In this document: one piece after another, positions 48,376 through 56,614 of the stretch
Layout of the letters: every line of letters starts with the position of its first letter
How positions within the stretch are numbered: position 1 is the stretch's first letter
NCBI RefSeq assembly: GCF_000142905.1
Contig: NW_013657642.1
Coordinates: forward strand, 65,688-129,687
Length of the DNA stretch: 64,000 bases
DNA from: Thecamonas trahens ATCC 50062
Taxonomy: Eukaryota > Apusozoa > Apusomonadida > Apusomonadidae
Reading direction: 5' to 3'
The notes under the pieces: generated by a model
The model's database searches: none
What the model was told of the DNA's origin: nothing
The model's input: only the letters and a program-made list of their open reading frames with translations
Translations under genes and position numbers: made by a program

Positions 48376-49833
48376 CTACAACCGCTCGAGCAGCGAGGCC
48401 GGTGGCGGAGCCGGGCCGGTCGGCGGCGGCAGCGCCGGCGACGCGTGCTGGGCCGACGACGTCGTCGACGAGTACGGCGACGGCGGCGGTGTCATGATCT
48501 TGACCTTGACGTCTTCGGCAAACTTGACCTTGCGGTCGGGGCCTGAGTTGGCACGCGGCCGCGGCGGTGCAAAGTAGTTTTCGGCGTTGTACCGCGTGTT
48601 GACCTCGGTGGCCCGCTCGCGGATGGCGAGCCGCATGAACTCGTCCTTGGATGGCGAGACGAGGCCTGGCGCCGACCCGGGCCGCTCAGTGCGGTCCGGG
48701 CGCGGGAGCCGGACATACTCGCGCGGACGCAGCGGCGTCTCACGCCGAAGCCGGAGTACAATGAACAGCGTGCCAAAGCCGAGGAGGAGCGCCGCAAAGG
48801 TGACCGCAAGCACTGCATACAGCACGTCGCTGAGATGGTGCGACGTCCGGAGCCGGGTCGGCGTCCGCCCCGACGGCGGCGGTGGCGGCGCGGGCACGTG
48901 CGGAACGACAGGCGTCGGCGGCGGATGCAGCGGCGGCGCCGGCGGCGAGACACTCGGCGGTGGCGGCGGCGGGAACAGACTGCGCCCGCACACGCCCTGC
49001 GGGAGGCACTCAAAGCACCCGGCCAGATTGCCCGCACAGTCATCCGACGACTGGCACGGCGTCGAGCACTCGCATCCGCGCACCGCGCACGCGTTTCCGC
49101 CGCACCCACTCTGGCACAGCAACGCCGGGTTGTGCGATGCGTCGCACGCCAAGGCCCCGCCTGAGCATGCCATCCAATCGGGCGTCTCGCCGTCGAGCTT
49201 GTTATAGGCCACATCAAGGTCGACAAGTGGAAGCTGCGAGAGATCTGGCACTGAGCCGGTAAGCTTGTTGTGAGCGAGCCAGAGCTTGGAGAGGCTGACC
49301 AGGCCAGCAAAGGCCTGTGGAATGGGCCCGGCCAGCGCGTTGTCCGACAAGTCTAGCACGTTGAGCGCCTCGAGCGATCCGCCGATGCCCGGGGGAATGC
49401 TTCCATCCAGCGCATTGCTCGACAGATTGAGTGTGACCAGCGACTGAAGAGCGCCGAGTTTGCTCGGCAGCTGACCCACCAGGTTGTTCCCCGCCAACTC
49501 GAGCGCCACCACGTTCTCGTTCCCGTCACACACCACGCCCGTCCACCCGTCACAGAACTTGACCGCCAGCGGTTTGGACCATCCGTCCGCCACCCGCCAC
49601 TTCTTCCCTCCTGTTGCATCGTACAGTGCCTTGAGCGCATCCAGCTGTGCGGGGGGGGGGGTGAGTAGGTGGGGAGGGGATGGCGGGGGGGGAGGTGGTC
49701 GGAAAAGGGTCGTAGATGGCGCCGGGCGTACCTGCACGTTTCCGGCCGAGGGGAGGGCGAGGGCAAGGAGAAGGAAACAGATGAGAGCAAGGTAGTGGTA
49801 GCGGGGGCACCAGTACGTGAGTTGTCTCCCCAT
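48376..49833 (-). CDS. LRR single-pass membrane protein (plant-receptor-like ectodomain; two exons)
   Basis: Spliced 456 aa: exon 1 49833-49732 (signal peptide ICFLLLALALPSAGN), intron 49731-49645 (GTACGC...GCACAG, 87 nt), exon 2 49644-48376. The intron length is a multiple of 3, so reading through adds 29 Pro-rich residues; splicing gives GNVQ-LDALKALYDATGGKKW, the classic LRR N-cap. Extracellular LRRs follow (LNLSSNALDGSIPPGIGGSL; LDLSDNALAGPIPQAFAGL), then a Cys-rich knot (about 215-260), a Pro-rich stalk, one TM (LYAVLAVTFAALLLGFGTLF) and a 110-residue cytosolic tail without a kinase. Ligand binding or adhesion at the surface is likely; partner unknown. Confidence 0.88.
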   Translation of the reverse strand: MGRQLTYWCPRYHYLALICFLLLALALPSAGNVQVRPAPSTTLFRPPPPPPSPPHLLTPPPAQLDALKALYDATGGKKWRVADGWSKPLAVKFCDGWTGVVCDGNENVVALELAGNNLVGQLPSKLGALQSLVTLNLSSNALDGSIPPGIGGSLEALNVLDLSDNALAGPIPQAFAGLVSLSKLWLAHNKLTGSVPDLSQLPLVDLDVAYNKLDGETPDWMACSGGALACDASHNPALLCQSGCGGNACAVRGCECSTPCQSSDDCAGNLAGCFECLPQGVCGRSLFPPPPPPSVSPPAPPLHPPPTPVVPHVPAPPPPPSGRTPTRLRTSHHLSDVLYAVLAVTFAALLLGFGTLFIVLRLRRETPLRPREYVRLPRPDRTERPGSAPGLVSPSKDEFMRLAIRERATEVNTRYNAENYFAPPRPRANSGPDRKVKFAEDVKVKIMTPPPSPYSSTTSSAQHASPALPPPTGPAPPPASLLERL

Positions 49834-50243
49834 GTTGGGGTGTTTGGATGAGAGAGGGGTGGGGGGTGGGTGGGGTTGTTGTGGTGGCCGTGGTGGTGGT
49901 GGTGGCTATGGGCAGAGGGGGGGGGGAAGGGGGGCATGGCGTGTGATCCGTCCTGCACGTGTGACTTGTGGACTTGTGTTGTGGGCGAGTGGGGCTGACC
50001 CCGGGGGAGGAGGGAGGGGGGAGGGGGAGGGGGGGGGGGAATCGGCTTGCAGAGGCAGTAGACGGGTGATCCGAGGTCATGTCTTTATATCTGATCTTCT
50101 TGGTTGGCACGTAGGTAAGGGGATGAGGGAAGGAGGGTAAGGACATGGGAGAAAAGGTGCGAGCATGATCTCGCATGATCGCCAAAATGGTGCCTCGTGC
50201 TTAGTATGGCACAGTCTAACGGATGAGCACAAGGCAGCAAACA
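49834..50243. other. Intergenic region between two minus-strand genes
   Basis: Upstream of the LRR gene and downstream of the Lys-rich gene. G-rich on the plus strand (49860-50040), i.e. a C/A-rich leader on the minus strand. No gene seen. Confidence 0.5.
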
Positions 50244-52116
50244 TCAAGCAAACACACATCGAGGGGTCAACGCTTCAGCAAAACGCATGGGTGAGCAGGA
50301 AGTCAGAGTATTACGAGATCTACGCAACGGATCACGAGTCCGAGTCCGAGTCCGAGTCATCAGACTCGGAGAGGGTCGACTCTGACGTAGAGTCGGAGAT
50401 GGGGTCCGAGTCCGAGCCGAGGCCGAGGCGGTCGCCGACGGTGGAGCGGGCGAGCTTGGAAAAGAGGTGCCGAACGACTTGACCAGTAGCTTGTTGAGCT
50501 CGATGTAGTAGTCCATGATGAGACCGAGGCCACGGAGCCTGCCGGTGTCGAGGGTGTCGACACGGCGGAAGGCCTGGATGGAGAGGGCGCGACGAAAGTC
50601 GGTGTTGGGCGTCTGCGGGCCGTAGTCGTAGTACGCCAGCATCTCAGTGAACGAGATGGCGCCGTCGCGGTTGGTGTCCATGCGCTTGAGCATCTTACGG
50701 AACTTGGGGTCGTGGATCTCGAGGATGGCGCGCGGGAGCAGGAGGCGGCGCTTGGCGCGGAGGTAGGTGAGGTAGTCAACAGCCTGCTGGACGGCGTCCT
50801 GGATCTTGCGCGCGGCCTTTTTGATGAGGCGTGCCTCGTCGGCCTGCGAGTGCTCGCCGGCGAGCGAGAGCTTGCCGGTTAGCAAGGCCTCCAGCTTGAC
50901 CATGAGCTTGTCGCGGTGGCGGTTGAGCCGGGCGATGAACCCGTCGAGCATTGCGATCTTGTCCTTGTTCACGCCCTGCGGATGCAGCGAGTGCCGTGCG
51001 TAGAACGAGTCGACTTCCTTGCGGTAGAACGTCTCAGACTTGACCGCGCCGCGCGGCACCTTGACGGCCTCGATATAGAACGGCGGGATGGGCTCGGTGT
51101 CACGCACTGCGGTCTTGGCCTCCTTACGGCGGCGCTTGACTGCGGCTGCGCGCTCGGCCGCGTCAGCGCCGTCAACACCGTCGTCGGTCGACACAGACAC
51201 TTCCTCGGCCTTGCGCTTGTCCTTGGATGACTTTTTGCCCTTGGACGACTTCTTGGACTTGAACTCGGGATCAGCCGACGACGATGTTGGCTCGTCCGCA
51301 TCGGAAGTATCCTTGTGCTTCTTGTGCTTCTTCTTGCCCTTGTCCTTGGATGACTTCTTGCCCTTGGACGACTTCTTGGACTTGAACTCGGGATCCACCG
51401 ACGACGATGTCGGCTCGTCCGCATCGGAAGTATCCTTGTGCTTCTTGTGCTTCTTGTGCTTCTTCTTGCCCTTGTCCTTGGATGACTTCTTGCCCTTGGA
51501 CGACTTCTTGGACTTGAACTCGGGATCCGCCGACGACGATGTTGGCTCGTCCGCATCGGAAGTATCCTTGTGCTTCTTGTGCTTCTTCTTGCCCTTGTCC
51601 TTGGATGACTTCTTGCCCTTGGACGACTTCTTGGACTTGAACTCGGGATCCACCGACGACGATGTCGGCTCGTCCGCATCGGAAGTATCCTTGTGCTTCT
51701 TGTGCTTCTTGTGCTTCTTCTTGCCCTTGTCCTTGGATGACTTCTTGTCCTTGGACGATTTCTTCTTGTCCTTGGACTTCTTCTTGCCCTTGGACGACTT
51801 CTTGGCCTTAAACTCGGGTTCGTCCGACGACGACGTCGGCCCATCGGCATCAGATGCATCCTTCCCCTTGTGCTTCTTGCCCTTGCCCTTGTGCTTCTTC
51901 CCCTTGTCCTTCTCCCCCTTCCCCCCCTTGTGCTCCTTCCCCTTTTCCTTGTTCCCCTTGTCCTCGTCCTACATCCCCTCCTCCCGTCAGTCTAACGGAC
52001 ACCACCACACCACCACCACCACCACCACCACCACCACCACCACCACCACCACCACCACTGCCCCATACCCCCACCCCTTTCCATACCTTGCTCTTCTTCT
52101 TGCTCTTCTTCGCCAT
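50244..52116 (-). CDS. Lys-rich repeat protein with EF-hand domain (two exons)
   Basis: Spliced 584 aa: exon 1 52116-52087 (MAKKSKKKSK), intron 52086-51969 (donor GTATGG, acceptor GATGTAG, contains (CAC)n), exon 2 51968-50244. About 240 residues are Lys/Ser repeats; near-identical 41- and 44-residue units (DPEFKSKKSSKGKKSSKDKG, KKKHKKHKDTSDADEPTSSS) alternate. After RKAEEV begins a folded part with an EF-hand loop DTNRDGAISFTE (about 110 residues before the end) and a second partial one. The last ~45 residues may be out of frame: another frame from about 50475 ends in an Asp/Ser tail (SDSDPISDSTSES) more typical of this genome. Function unknown; the basic tail suggests nucleic-acid or nucleolar binding. 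Confidence 0.7.
51215..51730. repeat. Coding tandem repeat, 123/132-bp units in alternation
   Basis: Four near-identical copies inside the Lys-rich gene. Copies alternate between a short HKKHK and a long HKKHKKHK version and between GATCCAC and GATCCGC/GATCAGC at the Asp-Pro junction, so the duplicated unit is a pair of about 255 bp. Confidence 0.9.
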
Positions 52117-52276
52117 GACTACCCAGGTCAAAGTCAAGTACCCCCCCTTCCTACCCCCCCCCCCCCCCCCCCCTCCCCCTCCCCTCACTGCCCCTCCCCT
52201 CACTGCCCCCTCTAACTCAACCCGTAACGGCCACTCTGCCGCAGCCACCCCACACCACCCACCCACCACCCACCCA

Positions 52277-52322
52277 CCCCACCCCACCCCACCCCACCCC
52301 ACCCCACCCCACCCCACCCCAT
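52277..52322. repeat. (CACCC)n pentanucleotide
   Basis: About nine CACCC units ending 10 nt before the start codon at 52332; also the C/A-rich leader of that gene. Confidence 0.9.
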
Positions 52323-52331
52323 CCATTAGTC

Positions 52332-53450
52332 ATGCCGGATCCGGAGAGATTGCTCCGTTGGCGCAATGATGAGATTGCTAGGTTGAGGGCTGAGAATGGT
52401 CGGTTGGAGGCCTTGGTGGCAGACTCGAGGAGGGCTCTCATCAAGGCAGAGCTCGCTGCTAAGCATCGTCATCGTCATCATCGTCATTCATCAGATCAGA
52501 TCGAGCTGCTTGAGATGAAGGACTCGCTGGCTGTCGTCGCTGCCGAGCGGGATCGTGCAAGAGCCGAGCACGATGATGCAAAGGCTCGGGAAGATGCTGC
52601 CCGCCGTGACGCAAAGGCTCTTTACGCTGCCCTCGCTGCCAAGATCAAGCTGCTCCCGCGTGGGACGTCCGATCGTGACGCCATGGAGATGATGCAGGCG
52701 TTGGGTGCTGCTGCGGCTGCGGCGGCTGATGCAGAAGCGAGGGCAGAGGCTGCAGAGCGCGAGCTGGCCGAGCTGGCCGCGGCTGCCGGCGATCTGCACG
52801 ACTCGGCCGCCGAGCTCGCTGCCCGCAACTCGGAGCTGGAAGCCGAGATGGTGGTCTTGCGCTCGCGCGATGCCGCCCATGACAACGAACTCGCCGCCGC
52901 CCAGACCGAGGCCGAGGCGCTTCGCAACTATGCACAGGCTCGTCACTCCGAGTCGGCCCTCCTTGCTGACCAGCTCCACTCGCTCACTGCCGAGCATGCC
53001 GATCTGGAGGCCTCGTTTGCTGACGACGAAATGACCCTTGAGCTCATCACTACACGCTACGCTGCCGCTCTCGAGATTAATCAGGCACTCGAAAACGAGG
53101 TTTCAAAGCTCACCCAGCTCTCCGACGCCGCCGCCGCCGCCGAGCGCATTGCCGCTCTTGAGGCCGAGCTTGCCGCCGCCCGCCAGGCCGCCGCCGATGC
53201 CGAGGAGCGCACCGCTGCCGCCATTCCACCGGCTCAGCTGGTCGCCGAGCGCGATGCCGCGGTGCGCAAGGCCGCCGCGGCTTCGACCTCGCTCGCCAAG
53301 CTGCAGACCGCATACCTGGCCTCACGCCGCGACCTCGGCGCTGCCCGCGACGAGCTCACCCAGCTCAAGCGGACAGTCCAAATGCTCGAGGTGGACGCTT
53401 CGCGCTCGCTCCGCCTCTCACGGCGCGACGAGCCGCAGGCTCAGAGCTGA
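52332..53450 (+). CDS. Coiled-coil protein
   Basis: 372 aa from ATG 52332. Essentially one long Ala/Glu/Arg/Leu coiled coil from residue 10 to 355 (RWRNDEIARLRAENGRLEAL; ERDRARAEHDDAKAREDAAR; IAALEAELAAARQAAADAEE). A His-rich patch HRHRHHRHSS lies near 47. No enzyme motif, TM or signal. Coiled coils of this size are structural or tethering proteins; no family can be assigned. Its TGA overlaps the stop of the convergent WARS2 gene. Confidence 0.75.
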   Translation: MPDPERLLRWRNDEIARLRAENGRLEALVADSRRALIKAELAAKHRHRHHRHSSDQIELLEMKDSLAVVAAERDRARAEHDDAKAREDAARRDAKALYAALAAKIKLLPRGTSDRDAMEMMQALGAAAAAAADAEARAEAAERELAELAAAAGDLHDSAAELAARNSELEAEMVVLRSRDAAHDNELAAAQTEAEALRNYAQARHSESALLADQLHSLTAEHADLEASFADDEMTLELITTRYAAALEINQALENEVSKLTQLSDAAAAAERIAALEAELAAARQAAADAEERTAAAIPPAQLVAERDAAVRKAAAASTSLAKLQTAYLASRRDLGAARDELTQLKRTVQMLEVDASRSLRLSRRDEPQAQS

Positions 53451-54634
53451 AGCATGGCCTGCCGGAGCGCATCGAGCCGCGGCTGCGCCATGCTCCGGGC
53501 CCGCGCCGCGCCGTCGGCCAGCACCTTGTCGATGTGGGCAGGATCGGCCAGCAGCCGCTCGCGCTCGAGCGCAATGGGCTCGACAACCTCGATGGCTGCA
53601 GCCGTGAGCGCCTCCTTAAACTGCGACGCGTTGAAGTCTGCCACTTTGCCCACCGCATCCTCGAGCTCGTCACCGGTGAGCGCGGCGTAGAGCCGGAGCA
53701 GAGCCGAAACGTTGGGTCGGGCCTCCTCGTCGTACGACATGCCGACGATCGAGTCGGTGGCGGCGCGACGGATCTTGGCTGCGATCGAGTCGCGGGTGTC
53801 CTCCAGAGTGATGCGCGACCGCTCGAGCGGGTGCGACTTGGACATCTTGACTGTGCCATCGTGGAGCGACATGATGCGCGGCGCGCGCGGGTTGAGCAGG
53901 ACCCGCGGCGGCGCAAGCTTGGTCCCAAACGCAGCGTTGAACTTGGCCGCGATGTCGCGGGCGAGCTCGATGTGCTGGACCTGGTCGTGCCCGACAGGCA
54001 CCAGGTTGGCACCGTACAGAAGAATGTCCGCAGCTTGGAGAACCGGGTAGGAGAAGAGGCCGAGCGCCGATGCTGCCCCGGCCGCCGTCTTGTCCTTGTA
54101 CTGCGTCATTCGCCGCAGCCAGGCCTCGGGCGTCACCGCACCGAGCATCCACGCGAGCGTGGTGTGCTCCTGAACCTCCGACTGGACGTACAGCACGGTG
54201 CGGTCCGGATCAATACCAGCGGCAAGGAGCGATGCTGCCGTCGCCCTCGAGCACTCGGCCAGCGCCACTCCCGAGCCCGCCAGCGTCGTCATGGCGTGCG
54301 AGTCGACAACAGAGACCACCATCGGCGCCTGGACCCCGGCCTTCACCCCCACAGCTGCCTCGGCGCCGATCTGCTCCTGCAGCCGGAGCCACGTCGCCAC
54401 CGCCCCAAGATAATTGCCCAGATGCAGCACGCCCGTCGGCTGAATGCCCGAAAACACCACATCGGCCTTGTCCAGCACATATCGCGGCGTTTGGATGATG
54501 TGCGCACCCACAGCGTCACCCACTCCCGCTGCCTTGCCCGCCTTTCCGGCGCTCATACCACGCACCCTCCCTGCACCCGCGCCCACAAGCCTCCCCATCG
54601 CCGCCCCTCCACCAACAGCCAGTCCCCGAAGCAT
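53441..54634 (-). CDS. WARS2: Tryptophanyl-tRNA synthetase, bacterial/mitochondrial type
   Basis: 397 aa from ATG 54634. HLGNY (71-75) is the HIGH motif of class Ic synthetases and KMSKS (263-267) the second ATP motif; FSGIQPTGVLHLGNYLGAV, YPVLQAADILLY and VPVGHDQVQHIELARDIA are diagnostic for TrpRS of the bacterial type. The first ~45 residues (MLRGLAVGGGAAMGRLVGAG...) are Arg/Gly/Ala-rich without acidic residues, a likely mitochondrial presequence. Charges tRNA-Trp for organellar translation. Small insertions (Ala/Gly after LQEQIGAEAAVG) are tolerated in the family. Stop codons of this and the coiled-coil gene lie within the same 10 bases. Confidence 0.94.
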   Translation of the reverse strand: MLRGLAVGGGAAMGRLVGAGAGRVRGMSAGKAGKAAGVGDAVGAHIIQTPRYVLDKADVVFSGIQPTGVLHLGNYLGAVATWLRLQEQIGAEAAVGVKAGVQAPMVVSVVDSHAMTTLAGSGVALAECSRATAASLLAAGIDPDRTVLYVQSEVQEHTTLAWMLGAVTPEAWLRRMTQYKDKTAAGAASALGLFSYPVLQAADILLYGANLVPVGHDQVQHIELARDIAAKFNAAFGTKLAPPRVLLNPRAPRIMSLHDGTVKMSKSHPLERSRITLEDTRDSIAAKIRRAATDSIVGMSYDEEARPNVSALLRLYAALTGDELEDAVGKVADFNASQFKEALTAAAIEVVEPIALERERLLADPAHIDKVLADGAARARSMAQPRLDALRQAMLQL

Positions 54635-55045
54635 CCTTCCGCACCTCTTTGTCTGCGAGATGACTGTCTCCGTCCACCCCTCCCCCCCTCCCCCCCCCCC
54701 CCCTCGCTCCCCGTCCCAGACGCGTCACAGGGCAGGCCAGGCCGGCCCGGCCATGGCACCAGGGCGGCAGGGACGATGGCGTGGATGGTCGATCGGAAGC
54801 GATGAGACGATGGAGGGAGAGTGGATGAAGACTGGCACTGGTTGGCCTGCTGGACGTCCTGAGCCTACCGGGCTTGCTTGGTCTGCCTTGTGCCGCTGTG
54901 GCGGTGTGACCGTCGACCAAACTCGACGCCACCACCGCCCGCTTGCCCACACTGCTCTCGGCCGGGGCGACAGATTGCGGGTGCGGGTGCGGGTGCTTGG
55001 ACGATAGCTGGATAGTTGGTGGTGTAGGCTCTGGCTGGTGTGTGT

Positions 55046-55897
55046 ATGGTTGGACTGCTGCGGTGCATGCGACTGTGCTCGGTGTTGGCGTGGGTGGGGC
55101 TGGCCGTGGCTGCGCTGGTGGTAGCGGGTGCCGCGGGCGGTGTTAGTGGCGGGGATGGTGGCCGATGCGACGGCGTGGACGGGCTTGGCGGGCGAGTCGC
55201 TGTGGTTGATGGCGTGGAAGACATGCTGGGTGCTGGATTGCCTGGGGCTGGCTTTGCGCTGTTGTATGCGCCGGGGTGCCCGCACTCGGCCCGGGCCTGG
55301 CCGCGCTTCCTGGGTGCGGCGGCAGCGGTGGAGGCGCAGCTGGGGCGGATGCGGGCGCATTGTGTTTCTGGGACAGCGTCTACGGCAGCTACGGTGCCGA
55401 ATACAAGGTATGTGGCGAGCGACGCGTCGCGGAAGCCCGAGATCGCCCTGAGCGTCCGCATCTGGGCCGTCCCGCTCATGGTGGCGGTGGTCAACGGGAG
55501 CGTGGCGGCGACCCGGGTCCCACCGGTCGACGACGATCCGACGGCAATGGCGGCGTGGATGGCCAGACAGCTGGAGCGCAGATGGCCGATGCTGCGGGAG
55601 ACGCAGCTTGTGGAGCTTGTTCGCGGCGGCGAGCGTGGCGTCTGTCCAGCCGTGGTCCTCGATCGCCACCCAGAGTGCAGTGCGGCGGCTGGCGCGCCCG
55701 TGGAGCTGCTGCCACCATGGCCCGAGGTCCGCATTGCCTTTCGCCCGTCCCGGCCTTTTACACCGGGTACACTTGCCGCAAGCATCGTGGTGATGGTTGC
55801 GGTGGTGGTGTGGGCGGCGTCACCGGGCACAGTGAGTCTGTGGTGGCGGCACATCTTCGAGCCGCCGCTTGTGGTCCAGCATCTGCACAGAGAATAA
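55046..55897 (+). CDS. Thioredoxin-like ER/secretory membrane protein
   Basis: 283 aa from ATG 55046 (in-frame GTG at 55040 less likely). Signal peptide 8-32. FALLYAPGCPHSARAWPRFL (about 70-89) is a thioredoxin-like active site with CPHS instead of CGHC; VRIWAVPLMVAVVNG (about 137-151) gives the cis-proline (Pro143). A TM (GTLAASIVVMVAVVVWA) near residue 250 is followed by a short tail. The single-Cys CPHS pattern recalls APR-like/TXNDC15-type proteins rather than an oxidoreductase with two cysteines, so it may act as an adaptor or isomerase. The sequence between 105 and 130 fits poorly and could include an unrecognised short intron (GTATGT at 55409). Confidence 0.65.
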   Translation: MVGLLRCMRLCSVLAWVGLAVAALVVAGAAGGVSGGDGGRCDGVDGLGGRVAVVDGVEDMLGAGLPGAGFALLYAPGCPHSARAWPRFLGAAAAVEAQLGRMRAHCVSGTASTAATVPNTRYVASDASRKPEIALSVRIWAVPLMVAVVNGSVAATRVPPVDDDPTAMAAWMARQLERRWPMLRETQLVELVRGGERGVCPAVVLDRHPECSAAAGAPVELLPPWPEVRIAFRPSRPFTPGTLAASIVVMVAVVVWAASPGTVSLWWRHIFEPPLVVQHLHRE

Positions 55898-55906
55898 CAA
55901 TCGTGA

Positions 55907-56530
55907 TCATGTGTCCTCGGCCGATGCGATCGCAGCCTCTTCCCCAGCTTCAGCACCAGCCACGACAGCAACATCGTCTTCCCCAGCCGCGACAGCAGCA
56001 TCCCCGTTCCCAGCTTCAGCACCAGCTTCAGCACCAGCCTCAACCCCACCATCCCCTTCCCCAGCTGCAACATCACCACCCACGGCCTCGCCCGGCTCGC
56101 CACTCAGGTCGCCCTCATCATCGTCGTCGGGATCTAGGATGAGGGCGTTGGGGTCGGCGGCGACGACCAGCGGGAACTTGTCGTCGAGCTTGCTTCTCAG
56201 TGAGCGGCAGCGCTTGAAGATGTTGTCCAAGTCCTTTTTCATCTCCCGTAGAAGCTTGGTGTAGCTCTCGAGGGCCTTGACCTGCTTTCCCTGTGCCGCC
56301 GCCACCTCTGCGTTGAACTGCTCCAGCACCGCGTTGGTCGCCCGGTACCGCTCAAGCGACGCCTCCTGCGCCGCAAGCACCCCGTCCACTTCGTCCTTGT
56401 CCACCAGCCGTCCCAGCGCACACCCCAGCTTCTCCCCGGCCGACTTTGTCTCTGTCCCTGCTCCTGTTCCTGTCGCTGTCACTGCCGTTGGCCCTGCTGC
56501 GGTCCCTGCCCGCGCCGCCTCGTCGCCCAT
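55907..56530 (-). CDS. KXD1: KxDL motif-containing protein (BORC/BLOC-1-related)
   Basis: 207 aa from ATG 56530. Residues about 40-120 form a coiled coil ending LREMKKDLDNIFKRCRSLRS, which contains the KxDL motif (KKDL, 98-101) that defines the family. In animals KXD1 is a subunit of BORC, which controls lysosome position. The C-terminal 85 residues are acidic low complexity with AGAEAGAEAG repeats and are not part of the family domain. The stop lies 9 nt from that of the thioredoxin-like gene. Confidence 0.88.
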   Translation of the reverse strand: MGDEAARAGTAAGPTAVTATGTGAGTETKSAGEKLGCALGRLVDKDEVDGVLAAQEASLERYRATNAVLEQFNAEVAAAQGKQVKALESYTKLLREMKKDLDNIFKRCRSLRSKLDDKFPLVVAADPNALILDPDDDDEGDLSGEPGEAVGGDVAAGEGDGGVEAGAEAGAEAGNGDAAVAAGEDDVAVVAGAEAGEEAAIASAEDT

Positions 56531-56614
56531 GTTGCCCTCCTCGCTCGACCACAGCTAGACGAGTGTAGCCACTTTCCCTTCTCCCCCCCCTCCCCACACG
56601 ACTCGCTGTTGGTG

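Noticed and set aside
49645-49731. Coding Pro-rich stretch in the LRR protein
   Set aside because: It is flanked by GTACGC and GCACAG and its removal restores the LRR N-cap, so it is an in-frame intron.
54725-56103. 412- and 314-aa minus-strand ORFs over the thioredoxin-like gene
   Set aside because: Low-complexity His/Thr/Pro/Arg translations; the plus strand has a signal peptide, thioredoxin site and TM in order.
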